A DNA stretch of 64,000 nt, from contig JAKSYS010000223.1 of the NCBI GenBank assembly GCA_022925895.1, positions 19,935 through 83,934 on the forward strand, in the 5' to 3' direction. Every line of letters begins with the position of its first letter. Position 1 is the first letter of the stretch. Origin of the DNA: Fragilaria crotonensis (taxonomy: Eukaryota; Bacillariophyta; Fragilariophyceae; Fragilariales; Fragilariaceae). Positions 10,087 through 21,764 of the stretch are shown one piece after another. A model generated the notes under the pieces. It was given only the letters and a program-made list of their open reading frames with translations, made no database searches and had not been told where the DNA came from. Both the position numbers and the translations under genes were made by a program.

Positions 10087-13067
10087 TTAGTTGGCTGACT
10101 CAACTGGTTCAGTAAATTCGAGTGCCCACAAATGGCGTGGCAAAGTTTGAAGGATTTTCGAACCATCATCTTTGATTGATATAACAAAGCATGGACCTTC
10201 AATGTCCTTTGGTTCGATGACACTTAAGTCTTTAGACATCTCCCATTCTGTAAGCAATACCGATTTAATGCCGGTTGGTGCTTTTCCAAATTGAACCACC
10301 AATCGGAAAGGTTGAGGATTTTTGGTAATCACAACAATGGCCAATCGGCACGGCAAACTTGAGACAACATTATTTTTTTTGTTTGTTGATCTGACATTCA
10401 TCCAATCGTAGACAGAACCACCAGATTGAAATGATGGATGGCAACGATATGTGAATGATCCGTGCCGCAATTCAGTGCACATACGAACGTTAGAACCAAA
10501 TTGGTGTGAAACAAATTGTAAAACATTGTCGGGGATGTGCATCAAGGAAACTTTTGTTTGTGTATGCCAACACAACTGATATCCGGTTTTGAAATCACAA
10601 GTCAATGTTGCAAATGTTGCGTTACCAGTACTCGTTTCCGGCACAATATTAATGCAAGGAGTTTTTACATGTGAAACGTTTGATCTGACATGGTTGGCAG
10701 ATGTATCCCAAATCCGTGTATAAACTGCATTTATCATAAGCGAATATGACAATCGTTGAGCGGATTGTAATTCGTAAGCAGAACCATTATGACGCTTTTG
10801 AGCTCGTCGTCCGGGTTTTTTGGCAACTGGAATCAACAATGATTCGGGACGCTGCGCGCAATAATTTATAGGCGCACCAAACCGTTCAATATTGTCAAGT
10901 AGGTGCAACAATTCATGAAATTTTGGAAATTTCCATGACTTGCCGTTAGCCAGTGGTATGTCATCAACACACATTTGCAACAATGTTTGTATTGCTTTCT
11001 GAACAACAAAGATGGATTCTGCATGGTGCTGTTTGGTCCAATACGTAGCTTGATTCAGCCATTGATCAAAACATAACAGAGCCTCAAATACGGCAAGGAC
11101 AGCCGGAAGGTCAACTGATGGTTTTGGCAAAGTGACGACAGCATCATCAGTTGTAAGCACTGCTTTAGAGTGTTGTGCGTCGAATGTCGATTGCAAAATC
11201 TGCCAGCCTTCATCGTATTGCGCAAGAATAACAAACAGAAATACCAAGCCCAGTCGTTCCGATGCTGATATTTTGGTTAAATTGGTGATGCCTTGGCTAA
11301 AATCGGTTGCAGGAAATGTGCTGCGAATTGTTTGACGATGCGTTCGGTGAAAGCGTATTGCCAGAGCATCTAGCGCAGCCAATTTGCTTGGTGGAACGTT
11401 CTCAAGAACCAAAAAGGTAACCATTTCAATCATGCCTTTTCGAAAAGCATGCATAGTCTCCACGGGAGTTGATCCATAAATTCCACGCAATGGGTCTGCC
11501 ATTGGGACATAATCAAAGACATTATTCAACTCATGTTGTGACCACCGTTTGCGAATGTCCACATCGCCATTGTGTGCTATTTCCGAAACTTCAGAAGCAT
11601 TCAAAAAAACACATTGAACGTATGGATTGTCAAGCTGCTCGTAATTTACATCACAAGCACGACAATGGCGTTGAATTCCTTTGCCGTGCGACCCAAAGCG
11701 ACCACACAACATATCACCTTCTTGCATATCCTGAATAACAAAAAGGATACAAGTTATTACGTCCACTTGCATCTTACCATAAGGACCAATGGGTAATAAC
11801 ACGTTTGTCAAGTGGGGACCTGCAATACACATTGATCGCAACACTGCATGTAACTGGGCATGGTAATTGCGAATGTTATCACCTTGTTTCATGTTTGTTT
11901 GATTTTGTGCGGATGATAGTTTTGGTTTTGGAAGAAACCCATGATATCCCCATGCTTGTATTGTCCGACGAAACTCTTCTTTAAAAATGGCAGGTGAAAA
12001 CATGTAAGGCTTCAATGAAAATCGTGCATTGCCAGTAACATGAGTGCGGTCAATCCATTGAATAATTGGAACAAATAGTTGTCGTGTTGGATCGGTGATC
12101 ATGCGGTCGTATGCATTGCGATAAACACTCCCAGATATTGCATCACCAAGCCTTCCATCTGGGCTTTGATATGGTTTTAATGGGTTGCACAAATCAATCA
12201 AGAGATTTTCAGCGGTCATAATGGATGGATTTTGTAACAAATTGAGTAGCTGAGGGCAAATTCATAAGCGATGACTTCGCACGGAGGACCATGTGGAACA
12301 TTGACAGGCAACACAGAAGGCAACAGTTTCTGTGCATTTGTTACTGACTTGAACAATACATCAACATTTTTCATGCGCGATTGCCCACCATCAGGATAAA
12401 ATGAGTACCCATCAGTTTGGGCGTTGCGCGCCCATTTTAAGACCGATTCAAATGCGTAATCAGGTGCATTGATGTCATCCAATATCTTTAACAAAGAAAT
12501 GGTCCATTTTTGATCTGTAGAAAACATGAATGATTGCGACGAAGCAATCGTATCATGTTGCATAGGACATGATGTTTCTTCAATTGTATCGTCCACAAGA
12601 ATTTGAATATCATGCTGCATGTCGTCAAGTATTGTTTCTTCCTCGATTTCCGAGGTCAGATTGGGCAGTGCCGCAAATGGCAACGAAGGAGGCGCCAAAC
12701 GCGAGATATCGTTCACAATTTCGCAACGCAATTGTCGAGGCCGTTTTGTAGTGGTAAAGACAGTGTCGTCAAAAGTTGCATTGGCACAATGTTGAACAAT
12801 TGGGGCGGTCGGCGGGTGGGTCTGTTCGCGCCGAACAAACTCCAAACACAGCGGAGACCGCTGAAAATGCATTGTAAACGCCTTTTCAGTAGCAAATGAG
12901 TTGCGACGGCTCATGCAATGTGGGTTGTAGCATACAAACAGAGACAACATCATGTGGCTGTTGTTTGATTTTGACATGACTTGTATTGTGTGGAATATGT
13001 AGTCTTGGTTGGATGCAAACAAGAATGTACGTGCGTGCTTGCTAAAGAATCCATGTGGCACAACCAA
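10087..13067 (-). pseudogene. CACTA/Plavaka-like DDE transposase, split by one frameshift
   Basis: Two minus-strand ORFs overlap in different frames: 13067-12216 (283 residues) and 12240-10087 (717 residues from a non-ATG codon). The first has a C/H-rich segment near its start (FVCYNPHCMSRR...MHFQRSPLC) that could be a zinc finger. The second has features of Plavaka/Tnp2-type transposases: VPIIQWIDRTHV with the first acidic residue (D64), QDMQEGDMLCGRFG (D171/D176), a CRACD cysteine pair, and STPVETMHAFRKGM (E261/H264). Sense changes frame near 12245-12255, where EFALSYS in the first frame should pass to QLLNLLQNP in the second, so a single-base indel is likely. A programmed shift or tiny intron is less likely. 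It is presumably inactive unless the shift is corrected. The three plus-strand ORFs to its left may be its cargo. Confidence 0.7.
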
Positions 13068-15570
13068 CAGCTGGCTTCAACCAAATACCACTCAGATTGG
13101 TAGGCAGTAGCCAACCAAGCAAACACACAAACACGGATAATTATTGGAAACTGGTTATGCACACTAATAAACAGGAAAGACTTGTCTGAGCGCGCACCTA
13201 TGTAAGAAAGTTTAACCTCGTTTATCCGTACTGGCATTAAAAAAACCTACAAAAATGTCTATATGTATTCGTAGACTTAATTATGTACAGAAAAGTAAGT
13301 TTGTTGAAAGTCACAGAAGACAACTACTGTTTATTTACTTTTACATACGCGTTTTTTTAGTTCAGGTATATGAATTATTTTTATAGTAGGAATACGTAGT
13401 GTCTGTTATGTACTTTGAGCAACCAAATATGAATTTTTAATGCGTTGTACGAGTTCAAATATTCATAAATACTGCATTAATTCAATTTTGGGTCCTTAGA
13501 TGTTGTAGGCATTGGCATGTGAAGTTCCCACCATGGAAGCCGTTGGTCCCATCCTTAAGACAGAATTCAATGTTGAGTCTGTTGCAAATTTTTCCAACTG
13601 CCTTGCCAGTTTTGGAGGCAACAAGATTTGTTGCATTCTTGAAAGGTATGGTATACCCCCTGTCATCACCATAGTCCAACAACTGTGTTTACTTGCTTCA
13701 AGTTTATGTGCACTTCTTGCTTGGGCAAACGTCAACTAGCTACGCTTAGTCAACTGAGATGCTGAGCTTTTCTTTGTTCTGAAGCTTGCTGATGACGAGG
13801 TAGTGCAATTCGTTGTTACTGGCGACATGATTCTCAAATTGTTGCCGTTGTTGTCTCCTGCAATGTCTATAACCATATCAATTCATGCCTGAATTGACCT
13901 CCTAATTAAGTTGTTATAATTACAGTAGAGAGTCGATAGTGGAATAACTCCATGCAGATTGCAAGCTTTAATTGCTTGTTGGTGGATGGTGAGTCATTGA
14001 TGATGGCCTTTCGGATTTTGTGGAATGATTTTGCAATTGATGTTGACTTTGCTGCCACGGTATTGCATATAGTAAATACCAATTGTCCGCATCTTCAACA
14101 TTGCACTGGAGTGTTGGCCAACCAAAAGATAGTACTGACCTGGACACTGGAGCCCTAGTGCCCTGCTATGCATGAACAGACAAAGAACAGCAAGGCAAGA
14201 AGCAGACTTTGTCCTACCTCTTTTTCAACTGGGCTGATGGGGCTCATGCAAGATGAGTTCCTCTGATATATTCATGAACTATTGTTATGCTGAAACTGGT
14301 GCAACTTAGTCCAGCATTCAGTAAAAGTCAAGCATTTCACAGTGCAGAGCTACAAGGAGGCTTCTTATGGAACACACAGTTGTGTGCTTAGTCTTGGAAC
14401 ATGCAAATCTCAGCGCTCTTCCACCACCAACGCTGCGGCAGAGGCATTGGATTAGCTACAGTTGCTCAAGAGAAGCAAAGTTGCTGATCAAATCTCCCCA
14501 GCATCAAGATTACTATATCTTGAATATGAATCAAACAAACTCTGATCATCTTGTTTACCTGGCTACTAGTAGCTAGTACTAGCATGATTGTGGCGATTCA
14601 AGTGCACATGAGTGAGCAAAGGCCCACGAAAATCTTCTTTATTTGTACCTGAAGATTCTAGAAAATATTGTGGATACTATGTCAACAAGAATCTCAACTT
14701 GCCAAACCAAGCACATTGATCGGGAGCCGGGCGAAGTTGTGCCTTGTTGCGTGACACAAACAGAAAATGATTTGGGTTGCTGCTGCTGCGTCCATTACAG
14801 TTGTTGAGTTGGAGTGTGGGTGTGGAGATTTCAAGGTTGTGGAGCCTTCAACACTACATGACTTTGACAAAGCAAGACCCCCTTTGCTTGCCCATCATGC
14901 CACTCAATGCAGTGTAACCAAACACTATTTGCATTGAAAACACACCAGCTAGTTTCTTGATCCAGAGTAATCACTGGTGATTACTTGTTCAGCTTGTGCT
15001 GGCCAAGAATGAGGACATGATAAAAGAAAGTGCAAAAACCAACAACTGTTGCTTACTTTGTAGTAAGAGGTAGAAGTTCCTTGTGTATAGTATCTGTTAG
15101 TAGGAATAGCCAGCCATTTGGATGGGCAGTGTGAGGTGTGTTGATGTGGAAAAGCAAGAATTTGTGATAAAGTGTACTACTGAGTACAAGGAGATGTGTA
15201 AAGCACTGGCATCATTCAACACATGAGCAGAAGCAAGGACTGGGAATTTCTGACAATAAGGACTGAAGTTGATGATGAAAGGAATGAGATTATGCACATG
15301 GCTGACAGGATGACATTGTCATTTGTGTTGATTGGTAGAAAACAGTGTGCAAAAGTGTTTGTGAAGAGTTGGCATGCTGGCTGGTGATAAACGGTGTTGT
15401 CGTACATGTTTGAAAATATGATGAGTGTTATAGTAGAAATGACAAACATGAACATAGTTTTGTGATTTTGAAATCATTTTTTGTGACATAACAAATAACG
15501 TGTGGTTTTCCTCTATATAGCGGGTCATTCTTTGGTGTTGCTTATATGTTAAAAATGAAACTTTGAACGG
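13068..15570. other. AT-rich region with no supported gene; possible decayed coding shreds
   Basis: About 2.5 kb. Short open frames exist (for example 13735-13496 minus and 13952-14158 plus), but none shows a recognisable domain, intron structure or consistent codon signal. The stretch 13500-14580 has the look of a long-decayed coding sequence; 14600-15540 looks noncoding. A TAGTG at 13397-13401 was considered as the right end of a CACTA element and not accepted. Confidence 0.4.
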
Positions 15571-15799
15571 TGTTCAGTAATTTCCCATCGTTCTTTTTCC
15601 TTCGCGCACGTTTTTCTGTTTCGGTAATTTACTGCGTACTACGGTACGCTTCAAGTTGGAATCTGGGTTGTACCTGGTCGTATACTGTACGACGGGAAAT
15701 ATCACTTCGAAGCATGGTTTTCCCCGAAAAGCTGAATGAAGGCTAAAACGTGCGCTCGATAAGATTACTCCGTTTGAAACCTCTATGCAGGAAACCCAG

Positions 15800-18130
15800 A
15801 GTTCTCTGCCCCGTTTGGATGACCCATATTCGATCATTTATTCGCAAGAGACATGCCTACCTGTGCCAAGAAAAGATTTATATATGCGCTCGTGACTATT
15901 TCATATACGTGTCAATGCTTTGTTGGGAGAACTTCAGACTTTTTGGTCCGTTGCTTCTACGTGGCAGACATAACAAGGTGAAGGTGGACTTCAGTCACTC
16001 GTCCAAGGTCGTCGAGTGACCTACTCACAGATGTTAGATCACTGAATTATGTACCCTTCCAAATCACAAAAAATCGAATCTCTGGAACTCAGCAACAAGT
16101 GAAAATTAGCAAGCGACGTTCCTTCGATTTACCATGCAGATCACGTACCTCTTGCTTCTCGTCCTACTGGCATCTGTTACGCTTGTCATGTCTGACGATA
16201 CCTCTACCTACAGCTTCACCTTCGAAATCGCGATGACTGGGCCTGTAGGCGTGTGTCCCAATGCCGCCCTGCTCACAGTGGCAACAAGACTTACGAAGAG
16301 CGTTGGATTAAACATCAACCAATACTTATACAACCAAGGGTACACAGGTCAAGTCACCAATCTAACTCTCACTCCGCAGGGAAGTGAGCGTTTTCTTGGT
16401 GAGACAGGTAACTACGAGTCCATAGCCCTGGATTCCTTTATCGATGAACAAAGCAACGATGCTGAAGTTCGAAAACTCCTTGCCTTGTATACTTGGAAAA
16501 CGGGGGGTGCTGCTATCTGTCGTCTTTGCCCGCCCCTAGACGCGGATGCAAGACGTGTACTTCGCCGCCTGCAGACTTCACGCCCTGTTTCAAAGGCAAA
16601 GATAAGCGCTTACGTGAATGCCAGAATTACGGGTCCTACTCAGAACCTCATACAGAAGGTCAACACCACCACTACCACGTGCAACCCATCTTATGACCAA
16701 TGGACCTCCACATTCAGTTGGACTTAAACTCTAAAGCCCACTCGTATTTGAAAATACAAGATATAAAAAAGAAAGCTTTACCTTGTCGTTTACCACCGTA
16801 GCATAGGCCTTATGCCGTACATCACACTCGTACGTCGTATGGATATCGAAACTCAACAAAAGTGCCGATCAAGATATCAAGATTCTTGACTTGACACTTT
16901 TTTCCGCGTAGTGTCTTCATAAACACAAAATATCGCACCGTTGAAGTCATCCGCAAGGGAACTCAAACCTGCTGGTCGCGGAGTCGGGTCGGGAAGTAGA
17001 TGAAACACGAGAAACCGAAAGCTGGCTCGATGAGAACTGCGAACAACAGCACCGCGGAAACAAGAAGAAAAGAAGGCCGGATACATTTGGATCAATCGCG
17101 AATGTGCGTCCACGGAGCCTGGCACCATTCTTGCATTGGCTGTGCGTCCGCGAGGTTAGTGAACGCAGCTCTATTACCAGACAGCTGGATCCTGGATCGG
17201 CTATGGAAATCTTCACGTCCATATCATCAAGTAGAAGCTCGTGAATTTATGAGAGTGCCTTGGTGACAATGAACGGACACAAAATGCAGCTTTCTCACTT
17301 TGACAGTCTCCTTTCATCGGCTGACACCGTGTCAAGCATGTATACGGTCAAACTTGACCAGAGATCGGTTCATGGATCTCAGCCTCGCATACGTATGGAC
17401 CACATCAATACCCGACTACGGTAGGCAGTGCTCTGTGCGAGGACGAAACTGTAGGTTGACACTCGTCCCAAAAGAAAGCAACCGGTGATCAAAGCACGTC
17501 GATTGGCGACCGTTCCGATGATTCGTCAATACCCCGTCGGCACTGTTGCGTGCAAGTTTACCAGGACGGAAATGTAAGTGTCAATTCGTTCCAAGAGACC
17601 ACAATCGGTGATCAAGCCCAGTTCGGTTGGCGACCGTGCCCCGTTGATTTTGGGTTTGTCTCTTGAAACAATTCGCATTTGGCTGCTGGACTGTGGGTCT
17701 ATCGAGACATGTGTGCACTTTCCTCTGAAGAAACGCCAAGCCTTCTCCGTTCGAGCTAGTGCTGTAATGTCATGGTATACTCAAAGGCCGATCCACCGAA
17801 TCAGGGCATAACCTGACTTACATCAAGTGCCGTAATGATTGGCTCATGGGGAATTGCACTTTGGTATCCAAGGCGAATATCAAGACTGTTTTAAGCGAGG
17901 ACACTTGCATGCTTAGGTCGACCCTGAAATCGACGCCATTCAGAGCGCCAGAACACGGACGGGACGCATTGCATTGTACCTTCTCCGCCAGACTCTGAAA
18001 CGTATGATGCCATCGTCTGTCCGTGACCTTGGTGCTCACTCATCATGAGTTGCAAAGATGTCTCATGGAAATCGAAGCGAAACGCGAAACCGCGATTGGT
18101 GCCTTCGGGTGGTGCAGAAGCTGGAATCGG
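15800..18130 (+). repeat. Tandem segmental duplication, unit 1
   Basis: This unit of roughly 2.3 kb is similar to 18340-20347 plus 30814-31020. Anchors in both units are the word pair GATGACCC...ATCATTTATT (15820 and 18355), the secreted-protein CDS (16134 and 18600), GATCTCAGCCTCGC (about 17377 and 19873) and GACGCATTGCATTGT (about 17960 and 30857). The offset varies between about 2.39 and 2.54 kb, so indels have accumulated and the duplication is old. A TGCCTAC heptamer is repeated about four times at 18222-18248, at the junction between the units. Confidence 0.75.
16134..16727 (+). CDS. Small secreted protein, paralogue A of a tandem pair, family unknown
   Basis: 197 residues with a clear signal peptide (residues 1-20: basic-free hydrophobic core LLLLVLLASVTLVMS, cleavage expected after MS). 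The mature part has few cysteines: one in GVCPN, a CRLC pair in AAICRLCPPLDADARR, and one near the end (TTTCNPSYDQW). NLTL and NTTT are possible N-glycosylation sites. The conserved block WKTGGAAICRLCPPLDADA is almost unchanged in the paralogue at 18600, so it is probably functionally important. I know no family with this block. The ORF is intronless, and a putative poly(A) region follows the stop. Secretion to the cell surface or medium is inferred from the signal peptide only. Confidence 0.75.
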   Translation: MQITYLLLLVLLASVTLVMSDDTSTYSFTFEIAMTGPVGVCPNAALLTVATRLTKSVGLNINQYLYNQGYTGQVTNLTLTPQGSERFLGETGNYESIALDSFIDEQSNDAEVRKLLALYTWKTGGAAICRLCPPLDADARRVLRRLQTSRPVSKAKISAYVNARITGPTQNLIQKVNTTTTTCNPSYDQWTSTFSWT

Positions 18131-18599
18131 GGTTCTGGAGATATCAGATGCGTCATTGGGTTTTCTCCGGAAAACGTCACGAAGGCTAAAAACGTGCACG
18201 CTATAGAAGAGTTTTCTGACTGCCTACTGCCTACTGCCTACTGCCTATACGCATGAAAGCCATTTGGTGGTTTGCATTTTCCATGTTTGATTGTCCTGTA
18301 AATGGAGAAGCTTACTGAGATGTACACTCAAATACACTATTGGAAAGACACTTCGGATGACCCAATGTCAATCATTTATTATTCGAAAGAGACATCCGAT
18401 GGTGTGCAATGTAACAATACATATCCGCTCCTAAGTACGAGTAACTGCAATGTGAGAACGTTTTGTTCCTGGAGTCTGGGTCATTACTCGAGCATCTTCG
18501 CTCCCTACACTCCGAAACACTCACACAAACGTACTCGATTGCCTGCAACTCGACTACAACTGAAAGGTTTCAACCGAAGTTCATTCGATAGAGTTTACC

Positions 18600-19196
18600 A
18601 TGCGGATCACATACCTCTTGCTTCAAGTCCTACTGGCATCTGTTACCCTTGTCATGTCAGTCGATACCTCTACCTACGGCTTCACGTTCGAACTCGCGAT
18701 GACTGGTCCAGAAGGCGCGTGTTCCGACACCGACCTGGACACAGTAGCAACAAAACTTACAAACCAAGTGGGATTTACCATTAACCTATTCTTTTCCAGT
18801 CAAGGGTACCCAGGTCAAGTCACCAATATAACTCTCGCTCCGCGGGGAAAGGCGCGTCTCCTTGGTGAGGCAGATAACTACGAGGCCACAGCCATGGATG
18901 CATTTGTCGATGAACAACAAAGCAACGATGAGGGATTGCGAGAACTCCTTGCCTTGTATACTTGGAAGACGGGGGGTGCTGCTATCTGTCGTCTTTGTCC
19001 GCCCCTAGACGCGGATGCAAGACGTGTACTTCGCCGCCTGCAGACTTCACGCACTGTTTCAAAGTCGAAGATCAGCGATTTCTTGAATTCCAGAATCACA
19101 ACTCCTACTCAATTCCTCATAAAAAGGCTCAACACCACGAATACCGCGTGCAACGAATCTTATGAGGAATGGACCACCACATTCAGTTGGACTTGA
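18600..19196 (+). CDS. Small secreted protein, paralogue B of a tandem pair, family unknown
   Basis: 198 residues, collinear with the 197-residue protein at 16134 with one extra residue after FVDEQ. It has the same signal peptide pattern (MRITYLLLQVLLASVTLVMS), the same GACS cysteine, the same CRLC block and the same C-terminal TTTFSWT. Differences are spread through the middle (YLYNQGYTGQ versus FFSSQGYPGQ), while WKTGGAAICRLCPPLDADA is identical. That suggests purifying selection on the block and an intact second gene. A copia retrotransposon begins 1152 bp downstream of its stop and may affect its 3' context. Confidence 0.75.
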   Translation: MRITYLLLQVLLASVTLVMSVDTSTYGFTFELAMTGPEGACSDTDLDTVATKLTNQVGFTINLFFSSQGYPGQVTNITLAPRGKARLLGEADNYEATAMDAFVDEQQSNDEGLRELLALYTWKTGGAAICRLCPPLDADARRVLRRLQTSRTVSKSKISDFLNSRITTPTQFLIKRLNTTNTACNESYEEWTTTFSWT

Positions 19197-20347
19197 ACTC
19201 TGAGGCCCACTTGGAAGCAACAAAAACAAGGCTAAAGTTTAATAGTTTAACTCCATAGCACAGGCTCATGCCGTAAAATGAAACTCATACGTCGCATGTA
19301 TTGAAACTCGAAACACAACAAAATTGCAAATCAAGACGACCAGATTCTTGACTTTGTAAAGGCTTTTTGCCCGTTGTGTCGCCACCAGCACAAAATATTG
19401 CACCTTTGTCACAGACGCGTGCTGTGGATCGCACCGTGGACATCATCAACAAAGGAACTCCAACCGTGCTAGTATTCGCCGAATCGAGACTCGGGTAACA
19501 ATAGGATGCAACAAGACAGAGTGAACGTGGACTCGACGAGAATAGCGAACAAAAGCGCCGCAAAACAAGAAAAAAGTAAGAAGGTCGCTCACTTTGACAC
19601 CCCCAAATGGACTACCGCGGAGCCAGAGCACCCGTCTTGCTTGGTTGTTCCTCCGCGAGCTAAGTGAACCCAGCGCATATACCAGACACCCGGATTTGCT
19701 ATGAAAAAATGTTGTCGTTCGTTTCAAAAGAAGGTGCTCGTGAGATTATGAGAGCACACTTGTGATAACGAAAGGTCAATGAGAAAGCTCACTCACTTGG
19801 ACAGCCTCCTTGAATCGGCTGACATGTGTCAAGAATGAGGATGGTCAAGCCTGACCAGAGATCGGTGCATGGATCTCAGCCTCGCGTACGTGTGGATCAC
19901 GTGAATACCCTAGGCAATGCTCTGTACGAGTATACCAGGAGGTGCAACATCGTTCCAACCGAAAGCTACTGCTGATCAAAGGACTCCGATTGCCAACCGT
20001 CCCATTGATTTTGGTTTATCACTTGAAACGATTTTCGCATTTGACAAGCCCCGCTGAACTGTGCGTCTATCGAAACATTGTGCACTTTCTTCTGAAGCTT
20101 GAAATTTGAGTTATGTCGCGCGTTGAAAAGGCCAAGTCTCCACCGAACGAGTTTGTGAACTCTTGGAAGACGGAGGTCGATCGGACGAATCAGCACATTA
20201 GCTGGCTTACATCAACTGTCGTAATGTGCGGTACACCTGACGAATTGCAGTGTGCTGTTTCAAGCCAGGACGCGTACTGTACACTGTACATCCTCCTTGA
20301 CGAAGTCGCAGGAACGCAATCCTTTAGACCTACCATTTCGACAAGTT

Positions 20348-20650
20348 TGTTGAGAATAAGAAGCGTACTGGCACGGATGACGGTGTTTCTACGGAAGAAG
20401 ACAACAGTACGGATATCGTTTTACTAGAAGAACTACCGAGTGAAACGTGGGTAGACGTCGTAAAGAAAGGTAAGGCTCGGAGCGCGAGTAAAAAGGAGAG
20501 TTGTGTTTCGAGAGATCATTCTCTCGAAACAATCCAGTAGTAGAAGACTAGTTACATTGACTTTCTTCATCTTCCGTTGTAGCGCCCCTCGCATCAGAGT
20601 TACCCTAGATTCAACGTCTACGGTGGTGCGGAGTAGCGAACAATCCAACA
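20348..20650 (+). repeat. 5' LTR of copia element 1
   Basis: 303 bp, identical by eye to 30506-30808. It contains an inverted repeat TTTCGAGAGA...TCTCTCGAAA near 20507-20530 that could form a hairpin. The 6 bases before the LTR end in the AAGTT target site. Confidence 0.93.
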
Positions 20651-20700
20651 TTGTTTCGAGAGAAAAGCAAGTACAGAAACAGACCCGATACGAAGTATTT

Positions 20701-21099
20701 ATGGACGAAGAGGAGGAACGAGATCTCATCAACGAACTGGAAGCCCTGAACCTCCGCACCACTGAAATCATCGAACGGTTGGCAGCGCGGGACGTCGGGA
20801 AGCAGAATCGCAGGGGAGCGACGAAAACTCACCAAGAGGTACTCGCCGTACCTGTCACCTCGGTCACCTCTGCCGGCAACTCAGCCGTCCCGTCCGTCAA
20901 CGGACTGAGGAAAGGAGACCGCGTCCGGATCAAGAACAAGGTTATCAAACCCGCGACCTGGCCCGTCGAGAGGCCCTGGATAAAGGAAGAAGCGAGACGA
21001 GCTACGATAACCAAAGTCACCAGAGATCAAATCCACTTCGTGACCGACAACGGAACCAGAACTTGGAGGGCCCCAAACAATCTTGAACGAATCGAATAA
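20701..21099 (+). CDS. Leader ORF of copia element 1: coiled coil plus SH3/KOW-like segment
   Basis: About 132 residues from ATG 20701 (open upstream into the LTR). The N-terminus is acidic and helical (MDEEEERDLINELEALNLRT), suggesting a coiled coil. The C-terminal 65 residues (GLRKGDRVRIKNKV ... DQIHFVTDNGTRTWRAPNN) alternate hydrophobic and polar residues like a small SH3/KOW-type barrel that binds RNA or protein. The ORF ends 14 bp before the Gag ATG at 21114. Similar extra ORFs precede gag in diatom copia elements as I recall them; the role is unknown, and an RNA-packaging or Gag-partner role is inference. Confidence 0.6.
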   Translation: MDEEEERDLINELEALNLRTTEIIERLAARDVGKQNRRGATKTHQEVLAVPVTSVTSAGNSAVPSVNGLRKGDRVRIKNKVIKPATWPVERPWIKEEARRATITKVTRDQIHFVTDNGTRTWRAPNNLERIE

Positions 21100-21113
21100 C
21101 ACGAGAACGCAGC

Positions 21114-21764
21114 ATGAGTGCCTCCGTAAACACGGCAGCGGCCTCCGCCGTCAGTAGCATCACCGACGCAACGAGGACAGGCGGACGATCCGCCGGAGGG
21201 CGAGGTCGCGGAGGGCGACGCAACCGTACTAGTGGGACCGGCGGCACCGGCCGCAGCTCCGCGGGTCGAAGAACCAGTACTTTCAAGGGTGCTACCGCGG
21301 AGATGAATGCGAATGTTTTTGAGTGTTTTGAAGAACACGGAGACCGCCGTCAGTACGCGAAAACCATCGAGGCCCTTGAAGGGTACATGAAGAAGACGAT
21401 GAAGTATTCGGAAGATCTGGCCCCCTTGTTTGCACCGGAGATGTCCTTGCCGCGAGTAACATATCCAAGAGACCCGGGACCGAACCCCAGCAGAGTGGAA
21501 GAGGCCATTTGGAATGAAGAAACAAGGGAGTACGTGAAACGTGCTCGAGCCCTCATCGGGAACCTCGCGACCGGAATGGCAGTCATATGGGGACAATGCA
21601 GCGAAGCAATGAAGTCCAAAGTCAAGTCCCACGGCCAGTTTGCCGAGAAATGGGCCGAAAACGACTGCGCATGGTTACTCCGTGAAATCAGAGCCGTCAC
21701 ACTCCAATTCGACGAAAAGAAAAACCCTTTCATGTCCCTTTGGATGCCAGAGCCAGCTTCCTGA
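21114..21764 (+). pseudogene. gag: Gag (N-terminal part) of copia element 1, ends at a frameshift
   Basis: 216 residues. The first 60 are glycine/arginine-rich (GGRSAGGRGRGGRRN), typical of nucleic-acid-binding termini. The rest is helical Gag sequence (YAKTIEALEGYMKKTMKY). Reading MSLWMPEPAS-stop at 21733-21764 is out of frame. One extra T in the CCTTTGG run near 21738-21742 would give MSLLDARASFLNC and continue in the next ORF. A one-base deletion is therefore likely. A programmed shift is less likely, because the break lies within Gag and not between Gag and Pol. Confidence 0.75.

Noticed and set aside
1451-13401. CACTA at 1451 and TAGTG at 13397-13401 as ends of one CACTA element spanning 1.45-13.4 kb
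   Set aside because: The pentamers are followed by only partial similarity (TATTC shared at slightly different distance), and the 3 bp flanks differ (CCG against TCT). Chance cannot be excluded.
20113-20427. An ORF crossing the left LTR boundary
   Set aside because: Half of it is LTR sequence; the open frame is accidental. Only the 5' flank part shares weak homology with unit 1.
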